Shown here piece by piece: positions 1 through 4,910 of a stretch of DNA of 5,057 nucleotides (positions are counted from its first letter, which is position 1; every line of letters starts with the position of its first letter). The DNA comes from Candidatus Melainabacteria bacterium. Its GTDB lineage: Bacteria > Actinomycetota > Actinomycetes > Mycobacteriales > Pseudonocardiaceae. The stretch is from positions 1-5,057 of the forward strand of contig CAJCJE010000318.1 in NCBI GenBank assembly GCA_903970565.1. Reading direction: 5' to 3'. Under the pieces are notes generated by a model that did no database searches, was not told the DNA's origin, and worked only from the letters and a program-made list of their open reading frames with translations. A program made the position numbers and the translations under genes.

Positions 1-1
1 C

Positions 2-349
2 AGCTCGACCGCCGACAAGTCGGACGCCAGGCCGAAGACGGCAGCCGCGCGCGCCAGGCGGAAGGCCACCGACGCCGAGGTCCAGGCCGGCAAGGTCACG
101 CTCAGCAAGGCCGACCGGGGTGAGGTGACCCGCAAGCGGGACACCCCCGAGAAGCGGCCCTCGTCGATCGTGCGGCTGCTCCGATTCCTCCGTGAGGTCG
201 TCAGCGAGCTGCGCAAGGTCATCTGGCCCACGCGCAAGCAGCAGATCACCTACACCGTGGTGGTGCTGGTGTTCGTCGCGTTCGTCGTTGCGTTCGTCTC
301 CGGCCTCGACTACGGGTTCACCAAGCTCGTGTTCTTGGTGTTCTCCTGA
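2..349 (+). CDS. secE: SecE, preprotein translocase subunit (5' end outside the window)
   Basis: Small membrane subunit of the SecYEG channel, which clamps SecY during protein export. The frame is open to the left edge, so only the last 115 residues are visible. The conserved amphipathic helix and signature run from about residue 62 to 80 of the visible part (FLREVVSELRKVIWPTRKQ, with the hallmark IWPTR). A single hydrophobic membrane span follows at about 82-101, then a short hydrophobic tail ending at the TGA of 347-349. A GTG at 125 could serve as a start, but it lacks a convincing Shine-Dalgarno. The reading frame upstream of it encodes the Lys/Ala/Arg-rich hydrophilic extension typical of actinobacterial SecE, so I treat the gene as starting before the window. 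nusG begins 64 bp downstream on the same strand, the usual secE-nusG pairing. Confidence 0.95.
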   Translation, partial: SSTADKSDARPKTAAARARRKATDAEVQAGKVTLSKADRGEVTRKRDTPEKRPSSIVRLLRFLREVVSELRKVIWPTRKQQITYTVVVLVFVAFVVAFVSGLDYGFTKLVFLVFS

Positions 350-413
350 CCGGTTCGCCCCGGTCGCCCGGAGCACGACAACGCAAGTGTAGGGAAAGGA
401 AGCGAGACCGACT

Positions 414-1238
414 GTGACCTCCGAAGACAGCACGCCTGAGGGTCAGGACTTGACTGACCAGCAGGTCGATGAGCTGTTCGCCGAGCAGGTGGGCGGCGAC
501 GGACACGTCGAGCCGGTCGATGCCCAGGACGCTGCCGAAGCCGGGGACGGTGCCGCCGAGGACGGCGCCGACGCCGTGACCGAGGCCGACGCGACTGACA
601 CCGCCGACATCGACGCCGAGCCGGCCGACCCGGCCGAGGAGCTGCGTGCGGCACTGCGCACCGCTCCCGGTGACTGGTACGTCGTGCACTCCTACGCCGG
701 CTACGAGAACAAGGTCAAGACGAACCTGGAGACCCGGATTCAGACCCTCGACATGGAGGACTACATCTTCCAGGTCGAGGTGCCGACCGAGCAGGTCACC
801 GAGATCAAGAACGGCCAGCGCAAGCAGGTGCAGCGCAAGGTGCTGCCCGGCTACATCCTGGTCCGGATGGAACTCAACGACCCGTCCTGGAGCGCGGTGC
901 GCAACACGCCGGGCGTGACCGGATTCGTCGGGGCCACCTCCAAGCCGTCCCCGCTGACCCTGGACGACGTGCTCAAGTTCCTGCTCCCGCAGGTCGCCGA
1001 GGACGCCAAGGCGTCGGCCGGCGGCAAGTCCAAGGACACCAGCTCCGCTGCCAAGCCGAGTATCGAGGTCGACTTCGAGGTCGGCGAGTCGGTCACCGTC
1101 ATGGACGGCCCGTTCGCGACCCTGCCGGCCACGATCAGCGAGGTCAACACGGACAACCAGAAGATCAAGGTGCTGGTGTCGATCTTCGGCCGGGAAACCC
1201 CGGTCGAGTTGGCCTTCACCCAGGTCTCCAAGATCTGA
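414..1238 (+). CDS. nusG: NusG, transcription termination/antitermination factor
   Basis: Transcription factor that binds the RNA polymerase clamp through its NGN domain and contacts Rho or ribosomal S10 through its KOW domain. It has 274 residues; the GTG start at 414 follows a purine-rich AAAGGAAG at a suitable distance. Residues 1-80 form an extension with 26 Asp/Glu and one basic residue (R78), as in other actinobacterial NusG proteins and absent from the roughly 180-residue E. coli form. The NGN domain runs from about 87 ([14 protein letters not shown]) to 190 and contains [10 protein letters not shown] at 131-140. A Ser/Lys/Ala linker spans about 193-215. The KOW domain is about 216-274, with [19 protein letters not shown] at 223-241. 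No part looks damaged. The expected downstream partner rplK is absent and rplA follows after 169 bp. Confidence 0.97.
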   Translation: MTSEDSTPEGQDLTDQQVDELFAEQVGGDGHVEPVDAQDAAEAGDGAAEDGADAVTEADATDTADIDAEPADPAEELRAALRTAPGDWYVVHSYAGYENKVKTNLETRIQTLDMEDYIFQVEVPTEQVTEIKNGQRKQVQRKVLPGYILVRMELNDPSWSAVRNTPGVTGFVGATSKPSPLTLDDVLKFLLPQVAEDAKASAGGKSKDTSSAAKPSIEVDFEVGESVTVMDGPFATLPATISEVNTDNQKIKVLVSIFGRETPVELAFTQVSKI

Positions 1239-1261
1239 TCCGCAGCACGTCAGCACGGCGC

Positions 1262-1283
1262 GCCGGCCGGAATCCCGGTCGGC
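1262..1283 (+). terminator. GC-rich hairpin after nusG, possible terminator
   Basis: GCCGGCCGG (1262-1270) pairs with CCGGTCGGC (1275-1283) around an AATC loop. This gives nine pairs including one G-U, starting 23 bp after the nusG stop codon. There is no real T-tract behind it (ACCGCCCTGTTGT), so it could be a weak actinobacterial-type terminator, an RNA processing site, or chance pairing in GC-rich spacer. Confidence 0.3.
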
Positions 1284-1292
1284 ACCGCCCTG

Positions 1293-1322
1293 TTGTCATG
1301 GTGTGGTGTTGGTGAACAAAGT
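1293..1322 (+). promoter_or_regulatory. Weak candidate promoter ahead of rplA
   Basis: TTGTCA at 1293-1298 matches five of six bases of the -35 consensus. The best -10 at an 18-bp spacing is CAAAGT (1317-1322), which keeps only the key A at position 2 and T at position 6. The site lies between the post-nusG hairpin and the proposed L1 site. It could give rplA its own promoter, but the -10 is poor. Confidence 0.25.
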
Positions 1323-1347
1323 CCGGTCGGCGCGTGTGCCGAGCGGC

Positions 1348-1377
1348 GTGGGAGGGCCAGGCGCTGGTCCGCACCAC
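1348..1377 (+). promoter_or_regulatory. Candidate L1-binding mRNA operator (23S rRNA mimic)
   Basis: GTGG (1348-1351) pairs with CCAC (1374-1377). An internal loop of GA opposite GCA follows, then GGGCCAG (1354-1360) pairs with CTGGTCC (1364-1370) around a GCG loop. The 5' strand GTGGGAGG resembles the GGTGGGAGG strand of the L1-stalk helix in 23S rRNA, where GUGG also pairs with CCAC next to an unpaired GA. L1 is known in other bacteria to repress its own mRNA by binding such mimics. The element ends 30 bp before the rplA start and precedes its Shine-Dalgarno. The 3' strand is shorter than in rRNA, so binding is an inference. Confidence 0.45.
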
Positions 1378-1407
1378 AACTGATTCGAGAATGAGGAAAC
1401 AGCCACA

Positions 1408-2124
1408 ATGAAGCGCAGCAAGGCTTACCGGGCAGCGGCCGAACTGGTCGACCGGGACAAGCTCTACTCCCCGTTGGAAGCGGCCAACCTGGCCAAGGAG
1501 ACGTCCAAGATCAAGCAGGACGCGACCGTCGAGGTTGCCATCCGGCTGGGCGTTGACCCGCGCAAGGCCGACCAGATGGTCCGCGGCACGGTCAACCTGC
1601 CGCACGGCACGGGCAAGACCGCCCGCGTCATCGTGTTTGCCGTTGGTGACAAGGCCGCCGAGGCCGAGGCCGCCGGCGCCGACGCGGTGGGCTCGGACGA
1701 CCTGATCGAGCGCATCCAGGGTGGCTGGCTGGACTTCGACGCCGCCATCGCGACCCCGGACCAGATGGCCAAAGTCGGCCGGATCGCCCGCGTACTCGGT
1801 CCGCGTGGCCTGATGCCCAACCCCAAGACCGGCACCGTGACCCCGGCCGTCGCCAAGGCGATCACCGAGATCAAGGGCGGAAAGATCAACTTCCGCGTCG
1901 ACAAGCAGGCCAACCTGCACCTGGTGATCGGCAAGTCCTCCTTCGGCACCGAGAAGCTGGTGGAGAACTACGCCGCCGCGCTGGACGAGGTGCTCCGCGC
2001 CAAGCCCTCCGCCGCCAAGGGCCGGTACCTGAAGAAGGTCACCTTCACCACCACGATGGGCCCCGGCATCCCGGTCGACCCGAACCGCACCCGCAACCTG
2101 CTGGTCGACGAGGCCTCTGTCTGA
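1408..2124 (+). CDS. rplA: 50S ribosomal protein L1
   Basis: Builds the mobile L1 stalk that helps release deacylated tRNA from the E site, and in many bacteria represses its own operon mRNA. At 238 residues it has the normal family length. The ATG at 1408 follows GAGGAAA at 1393-1399. Clear L1 landmarks are [15 protein letters not shown] at the N-terminus, [12 protein letters not shown] at 59-70, the signature [18 protein letters not shown] at 127-144, and [17 protein letters not shown] near the end. Nothing is truncated. It normally follows rplK in one operon; here it follows nusG directly after a 169-bp spacer and ends just before a strong terminator. It is therefore expressed either from the secE-nusG transcript or from a promoter in the spacer. 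Confidence 0.98.
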   Translation: MKRSKAYRAAAELVDRDKLYSPLEAANLAKETSKIKQDATVEVAIRLGVDPRKADQMVRGTVNLPHGTGKTARVIVFAVGDKAAEAEAAGADAVGSDDLIERIQGGWLDFDAAIATPDQMAKVGRIARVLGPRGLMPNPKTGTVTPAVAKAITEIKGGKINFRVDKQANLHLVIGKSSFGTEKLVENYAAALDEVLRAKPSAAKGRYLKKVTFTTTMGPGIPVDPNRTRNLLVDEASV

Positions 2125-2139
2125 GATCGTTACGCGGCA

Positions 2140-2181
2140 CGAGAACGGGGCCCATCCGACAGCGGATGGGCCCCGTTCTCG
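2140..2181. terminator. Bidirectional terminator hairpin between convergent genes
   Basis: A perfect 19-bp inverted repeat, CGAGAACGGGGCCCATCCG (2140-2158) and its complement (2163-2181), with an ACAG loop. It begins 15 bp after the rplA stop and lies 13 bp beyond the stop codon of the minus-strand gene, so it can end both transcripts. It lacks a T-tract on either side, as is common for actinobacterial terminators. Confidence 0.85.
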
Positions 2182-2194
2182 CGTGTTCAGCTGG

Positions 2195-3286
2195 TCAGCC
2201 GGTCGGAATCCCGGAGAACCCACCGGTCGGAATCGGCGCCTCGCTCGGCGGTCCCGGAGCCGTCGGCGGAGTCGTTCCCGGTGTCGTCGCGCCGGAGGTC
2301 GGGGTGGCGCTGCCGGCCGGCGCCGCGCACGGCCCCTGCGCGGCGTAGTCGGTGATCTCCCAGCCCTGGTCCTGTCTGGTCACGGTGAACGTGCCGAGCC
2401 GGGGTCCGCCGGTGACCGGGAAATCGCAGGAGGACACGGTCACCGTCGAGCCCGAGACCGGCGGCAGGTAGTCGCCCGGCGCCAACTGGGTGTAGGCGTC
2501 CTGGTCGGTGATCCGCGCGGTGATCCCGGTGACCGCGTCCTCGCAGGTCTTCGCGCCGAAGGCGAGCGCGAACTTCGCCGCCGCCGAGGTGGAGAAGATG
2601 TAGCAGGTTCGGCTCGGGGGAAAACCCTCCGCCGGCAGCCGGTAGACGTCCAGCACCGCGTCGTAGGGGCCGGTCGGCAGTTGACCACTGTCTCCTTTGG
2701 ACTGTGGCAGGCCGGCGTTGTCGGTGCTGCCGGGATCGTTGCCGGAACCGAAGTAGTGCTGGATCAGCGCGGGCACGCCCCAGACGGCCAGGATGACCAG
2801 GATCAACAGGCCGGCCGCCCAGCGGACCGGGGTGCTGCGCAGGATCTTGCGCCACAGCGGCGGATTGGTGACCTTCTCGATCTTGGCCTGGCTGGCCCGG
2901 ATCTCGGCGAGCTGGCTGCGCACCCCGGCCAGCTGCTCATGCACCTCGGACGGGCCGGGCGACGGTGCGCCGTGGAGTGGTGCGCCGTGGAGTGGTGCGC
3001 CGGGTGGCGGGAGCGAGGTGTCGACCGGGACCAGGCCGCCGCCCTCGGCGGTCCACGGCGGGGCCGGCGGTGGGTTGGTGCTCTGGGTGAGGCGCTGGAA
3101 CTGTTGGAAGCGTTGGAATTCCTGGAACTGGCGGAACGTCTCCGGGTCGACCCCGACCGGCGGCACGTCCGGCAACGGCTCCTGGCCGGTCGGCTGGATC
3201 GGTCCTCGCGGCTGTTCGTTCTCGCCCACGTTTACATCATGCCGTGCCGGCCCTGCCACGGACTCCTCCCGTTGCCGGGGCGGCAC
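2195..3286 (-). CDS. Uncharacterised single-pass membrane protein with Cys-containing outer domain
   Basis: I do not recognise a named family. From the preferred GTG at 3286 it has 363 residues. The N-terminal half is Pro/Gly-rich and cytoplasmic by prediction. It contains a Phe-Gln tripeptide repeat at about 51-65, a [13 protein letters not shown] repeat near 97-109, and a short coiled coil at about 112-140 with V/L/V/L/I at heptad spacing. A membrane span follows at about 155-175 ([19 protein letters not shown]), preceded by basic residues, which predicts a C-terminus outside the cell. The outer part has four cysteines (about 228, 248, 287, 320), enough for two disulfides, and a Pro/Thr/Gly tail. 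The frame stays open to a GTG at 3355, but that start has no nearby Shine-Dalgarno and would overlap the rplJ promoter. GTGs at 3286 and 3259 both follow GGGAGGAG. The gene is convergent with rplA and divergent from rplJ, so it is not in the ribosomal operon. It has no recognisable enzyme motif. Confidence 0.8.
   Translation of the reverse strand: MPPRQREESVAGPARHDVNVGENEQPRGPIQPTGQEPLPDVPPVGVDPETFRQFQEFQRFQQFQRLTQSTNPPPAPPWTAEGGGLVPVDTSLPPPGAPLHGAPLHGAPSPGPSEVHEQLAGVRSQLAEIRASQAKIEKVTNPPLWRKILRSTPVRWAAGLLILVILAVWGVPALIQHYFGSGNDPGSTDNAGLPQSKGDSGQLPTGPYDAVLDVYRLPAEGFPPSRTCYIFSTSAAAKFALAFGAKTCEDAVTGITARITDQDAYTQLAPGDYLPPVSGSTVTVSSCDFPVTGGPRLGTFTVTRQDQGWEITDYAAQGPCAAPAGSATPTSGATTPGTTPPTAPGPPSEAPIPTGGFSGIPTG
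2964..3002. repeat. 15-bp tandem repeat, 2.6 copies
   Basis: The unit GGTGCGCCGTGGAGT occurs at 2964-2978 and 2979-2993, with a 9-bp partial copy at 2994-3002. It lies inside the minus-strand membrane protein gene and encodes the GAPLH repeat in its Pro-rich cytoplasmic segment. Because the unit is a multiple of three, copy changes would keep the frame. Confidence 0.9.
3096..3136. repeat. 9-bp periodic repeat encoding Phe-Gln-x tripeptides
   Basis: TGGAA recurs exactly every 9 bp at 3096, 3105, 3114 and 3123, with a CGGAA variant at 3132. On the minus strand this encodes consecutive F-Q/R-x tripeptides ([15 protein letters not shown]) in the cytoplasmic part of the membrane protein. Confidence 0.85.
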
Positions 3287-3311
3287 GGACGCCTCCTCCC
3301 GGGAACGCGAT

Positions 3312-3341
3312 TTGGTTTCTCGCCGGGACCTCACGTATCCT
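3312..3341 (+). promoter_or_regulatory. Probable rplJ-rplL promoter
   Basis: TATCCT at 3336-3341 is a good actinobacterial -10 hexamer. TTGGTT at 3312-3317, 18 bp upstream, is an acceptable -35. Transcription would start near 3348, immediately before the conserved leader motif at 3357-3373, leaving a leader of roughly 230 nt. The promoter lies between the possible GTG starts of the divergent minus-strand gene, which favours the shorter forms of that gene. Confidence 0.6.
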
Positions 3342-3350
3342 GATTTCTGT

Positions 3351-3436
3351 TCCACCGAAGACCGCTGGTCTTCCTACGTCCGGATCACACCGGGCCTGGG
3401 AACCAAGGCCCCGCGAACAGCGGGCGGCCCGCGCAG
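3351..3436 (+). ncRNA. L10 leader-like RNA (ribosomal protein autoregulatory leader)
   Basis: This looks like an actinobacterial version of the L10 leader, the mRNA structure bound by the L10-L7/L12 complex to control rplJ and rplL. The 5' part carries AGACCGCTGGT inside a perfect hairpin, GAAGACC (3357-3363) with GGTCTTC (3367-3373). This resembles the AGACnGCnGGU segment of known leaders. Further on, GGGCCT (3392-3397) can pair with AGGCCC (3406-3411), or CCCGC (3410-3414) with GCGGG (3420-3424); the two overlap and so compete. The 3' part GGCCCGCGCAGG (3426-3437) resembles the conserved 3' element. The call rests on position and remembered motifs, not on a covariance search. Confidence 0.65.
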
Positions 3437-3481
3437 GATGGACGAGGCAGGATCACACGCGCCACCGCGCCGTTATCTCTC

Positions 3482-3522
3482 ACGCCCCGTGCCGACTTGC
3501 GCACCGGGGCGTTCGTCATTTT
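3482..3522 (+). terminator. Candidate transcription attenuator in the rplJ leader
   Basis: ACGCCCC (3482-3488) pairs with GGGGCGT (3506-3512), and GTGC (3489-3492) pairs with GCAC (3501-3504), leaving one bulged C and an 8-nt loop. Ten bases further on are four T residues (TTCGTCATTTT, ending at 3522). It lies inside the leader, 55 bp before the rplJ start, so full termination would silence rplJL. GGGCG at 3422-3426, within the L10-leader-like RNA, could pair with CGCCC at 3483-3487 and act as an antiterminator; that switch is inferred. The T-run is short and offset, so efficiency is uncertain. Confidence 0.55.
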
Positions 3523-3529
3523 CGGGGAA

Positions 3530-3545
3530 CCGGCCAACAGGCCGG
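3530..3545 (+). promoter_or_regulatory. Small leader hairpin upstream of the rplJ ribosome binding site
   Basis: CCGGCC (3530-3535) and GGCCGG (3540-3545) form a perfect 6-bp stem with an AACA loop. It ends 21 bp before the GGAGG at 3567-3571. It may present the translation start region or be part of the attenuation fold. Confidence 0.45.
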
Positions 3546-3576
3546 ACGAAACGTGGCTAAAAGAGAGGAGGCGACC

Positions 3577-4155
3577 GTGGCGAAGCCCGACAAGGTTGAC
3601 GCCGTCACCGAGATCGCGGACAAGTTCCGCGGTAGCTCGGCCGCTGTCGTCACCGAGTACCGAGGGCTCTCGATGGCGCAGCTTTCCAGCCTGCGTCGCA
3701 ACCTCGGCGTCGGCGTCAGCTACCGGGTCGCGAAGAACACTCTGGTCAAGCGGGCCGCGGAGAACGCCGGTGTGCAGGGTCTTGAGGACCTGTTCGTCGG
3801 CCCGACCGCCATTGCCTTCGTCGACGGCGAGCCCGTCGACGCGGCCAAGGCGCTGCGTGATTTCGCCAAGGACAACAAGGCCCTTGTCATCAAGGGCGGT
3901 TACATGGACGGCCGCGCGCTGTCCGTGGAAGAGGTCACCAGGATCGCCGACCTCGACTCCCGCGAGGTGCTGCTGGCCAAGCTGGCCGGCGCGATGAAGG
4001 GCAACCTGTCCAAGGCAGCTGCCCTGTTCAACGCGCCCGTCTCGCAGATGGCCCGGCTGGCCGCCGCGCTCCAGGAGAAGAAGGCCGCCGAGGGTGGCGC
4101 GACCGCCGAGGTCACCGAGCCCGCTGCGGAAGCAGTGGACGCGGCAGCCGAGTAA
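3577..4155 (+). CDS. rplJ: 50S ribosomal protein L10
   Basis: Anchors the L7/L12 dimers to the ribosome at the base of the GTPase-associated stalk and, with them, represses its own mRNA. The GTG at 3577 follows GGAGG with a 5-nt gap and gives 192 residues beginning [10 protein letters not shown]. An in-frame GTG at 3553 would add eight residues, but it lacks as good a site and would place the Shine-Dalgarno inside the gene. Family landmarks are [16 protein letters not shown] at 26-41 (rRNA-binding region), [10 protein letters not shown] at 51-60, and FVGPTAIAF at 73-81. The long C-terminal helix that binds L7/L12 is at about 130-165. An Ala/Glu-rich tail follows. rplL follows after 84 bp. L10 normally packs beside L11, whose gene is missing from this cluster. 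Confidence 0.97.
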   Translation: MAKPDKVDAVTEIADKFRGSSAAVVTEYRGLSMAQLSSLRRNLGVGVSYRVAKNTLVKRAAENAGVQGLEDLFVGPTAIAFVDGEPVDAAKALRDFAKDNKALVIKGGYMDGRALSVEEVTRIADLDSREVLLAKLAGAMKGNLSKAAALFNAPVSQMARLAAALQEKKAAEGGATAEVTEPAAEAVDAAAE

Positions 4156-4193
4156 GCGCCGAACACCAGAGCCTGACCCCCGTTTGAATCCCA

Positions 4194-4216
4194 GCGTCCT
4201 CGCCGTGCGAGGGCGT
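4194..4216 (+). promoter_or_regulatory. Hairpin in the rplJ-rplL spacer
   Basis: CGTCCTCGC (4195-4203) pairs with GCGAGGGCG (4207-4215) around a CGT loop, nine pairs with one G-U, extendable by one G-U. There is no T-tract. It ends just before the rplL Shine-Dalgarno (GAGGAAGG, 4223-4230). Its placement suggests mRNA processing or 3'-end protection that would help the higher output L7/L12 needs relative to L10; this role is inferred. Confidence 0.5.
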
Positions 4217-4239
4217 AGTAGTGAGGAAGGAACGCCACA

Positions 4240-4629
4240 ATGGCGAAGCTGAGCACCGACGACCTGCTCGATGCGTTCAAGGAAATGACGCTGCTGGAGC
4301 TGTCTGAGTTCGTCAAGCAGTTCGAAGAGGTCTTCGAGGTCACCGCCGCTGCCCCCGTCGCCATCGCCGCCCCCGGCGCTGCCGGCGGTGCCGCTGCCGA
4401 GGTTGCCGAGGAGCAGAGCGAGTTCGACGTCGTTCTCGAGGCCGCCGGCGACAAGAAGATCCAGGTCATCAAGGTTGTCCGCGAGGTCGTCTCCGGTCTG
4501 GGCCTGAAGGAGGCCAAGGAGCTGGTCGAGGCCGCTCCCAAGGCTATCCTGGAGAAGGTCAACAAGGACCAGGCCGCCGCGGCCAAGGAGAAGCTCGAGG
4601 GCGCTGGCGCCGTCGTCTCCGTCAAGTGA
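4240..4629 (+). CDS. rplL: 50S ribosomal protein L7/L12
   Basis: Multi-copy stalk protein that recruits translational GTPases such as EF-Tu and EF-G to the ribosome. The ATG at 4240 follows GAGGAAGG with about a 9-nt gap and gives 129 residues, the usual actinobacterial length. The N-terminal dimerisation and L10-binding part is about 1-34. A flexible Ala/Gly/Pro hinge spans about 35-57. The C-terminal factor-binding domain is about 60-129 and includes [12 protein letters not shown] and the conserved [12 protein letters not shown] at 86-97. It is the last gene of the rplJL unit and is followed by a strong terminator hairpin. Confidence 0.98.
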   Translation: MAKLSTDDLLDAFKEMTLLELSEFVKQFEEVFEVTAAAPVAIAAPGAAGGAAAEVAEEQSEFDVVLEAAGDKKIQVIKVVREVVSGLGLKEAKELVEAAPKAILEKVNKDQAAAAKEKLEGAGAVVSVK

Positions 4630-4633
4630 ACTG

Positions 4634-4662
4634 ACTTTCAGTGACCTTGTATTACTGAAAGT
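4634..4662. repeat. AT-rich 9-bp inverted repeat after rplL
   Basis: ACTTTCAGT (4634-4642) and ACTGAAAGT (4654-4662) are perfect complements separated by 11 bp. The repeat starts four bases after the rplL stop and is much more AT-rich than its surroundings. It may be a first, weak hairpin ahead of the main terminator or a protein-binding palindrome. Confidence 0.6.
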
Positions 4663-4674
4663 ACCCGTAGTAGC

Positions 4675-4713
4675 CATCAGGGGCGGATTCCGGACCGGAA
4701 TCCGCCCCTGATG
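4675..4713 (+). terminator. Terminator of the rplJ-rplL operon
   Basis: A perfect 39-nt inverted repeat: CATCAGGGGCGGATTCCGG (4675-4693), one central A, and the full complement (4695-4713). With realistic loops of three to five bases this leaves a stem of 17-18 bp. No T-tract follows (TGTCCGGAG), the usual form in high-GC actinobacteria. It separates rplJL from the ABC ATPase gene. Confidence 0.85.
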
Positions 4714-4910
4714 TGTCCGGAGAGCAAAACCGTTACCGTTCTGGCGAGTGGATGCGTCACGGGGCACCCCGGTCGGGAACTAACCGGCGAGTAACCTACG
4801 CGCCACCCGCTCGTTGCATCGATATGACGTCAGCCGCGTGACGCGCGTTGTGCGCCGGGGCGGGCGCAAGCGTCGGCGAACGCCGGGGCTGATGGGCTGC
4901 GGGAGGTTCG
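4714..4910 (+). promoter_or_regulatory. Intergenic region, likely promoter of the ABC ATPase gene
   Basis: No gene is seen in these 197 bp. TAACCT at 4792-4797 is a plausible -10, but no good -35 stands at the right distance. TAACC occurs at 4781 and 4792, 11 bp apart. GGCGAGT occurs at 4743-4749 and 4786-4792, with GTTACC at 4732-4737 nearby. These repeated words suggest a regulator site, but no regulator can be named from the sequence. Confidence 0.4.

Noticed and set aside
318..1256. 312-residue minus-strand frame opposite nusG
   Set aside because: Antisense shadow of nusG with no recognisable domain.
1239..1407. Remnant (pseudogene) of rplK
   Set aside because: No frame on either strand shows L11 motifs, so there is no support for a decayed copy, only for absence.
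1216..2223. 335-residue minus-strand frame opposite rplA
   Set aside because: Shadow of rplA. It crosses the terminator hairpin and shows no domain or good start.
2183..3343. 386-residue plus-strand frame opposite the membrane protein gene
   Set aside because: Arg/Gly-rich and without domains. The minus-strand reading has a clear membrane span, a coiled coil, Shine-Dalgarno sites and a terminator placed after its stop.
3385..4767. 460-residue open frame on the minus strand opposite rplJ and rplL
   Set aside because: Antisense to two certain ribosomal protein genes. The translation is low-complexity Gly/Leu/Asp typical of GC-rich shadow frames, and it runs through the rplJL terminator.
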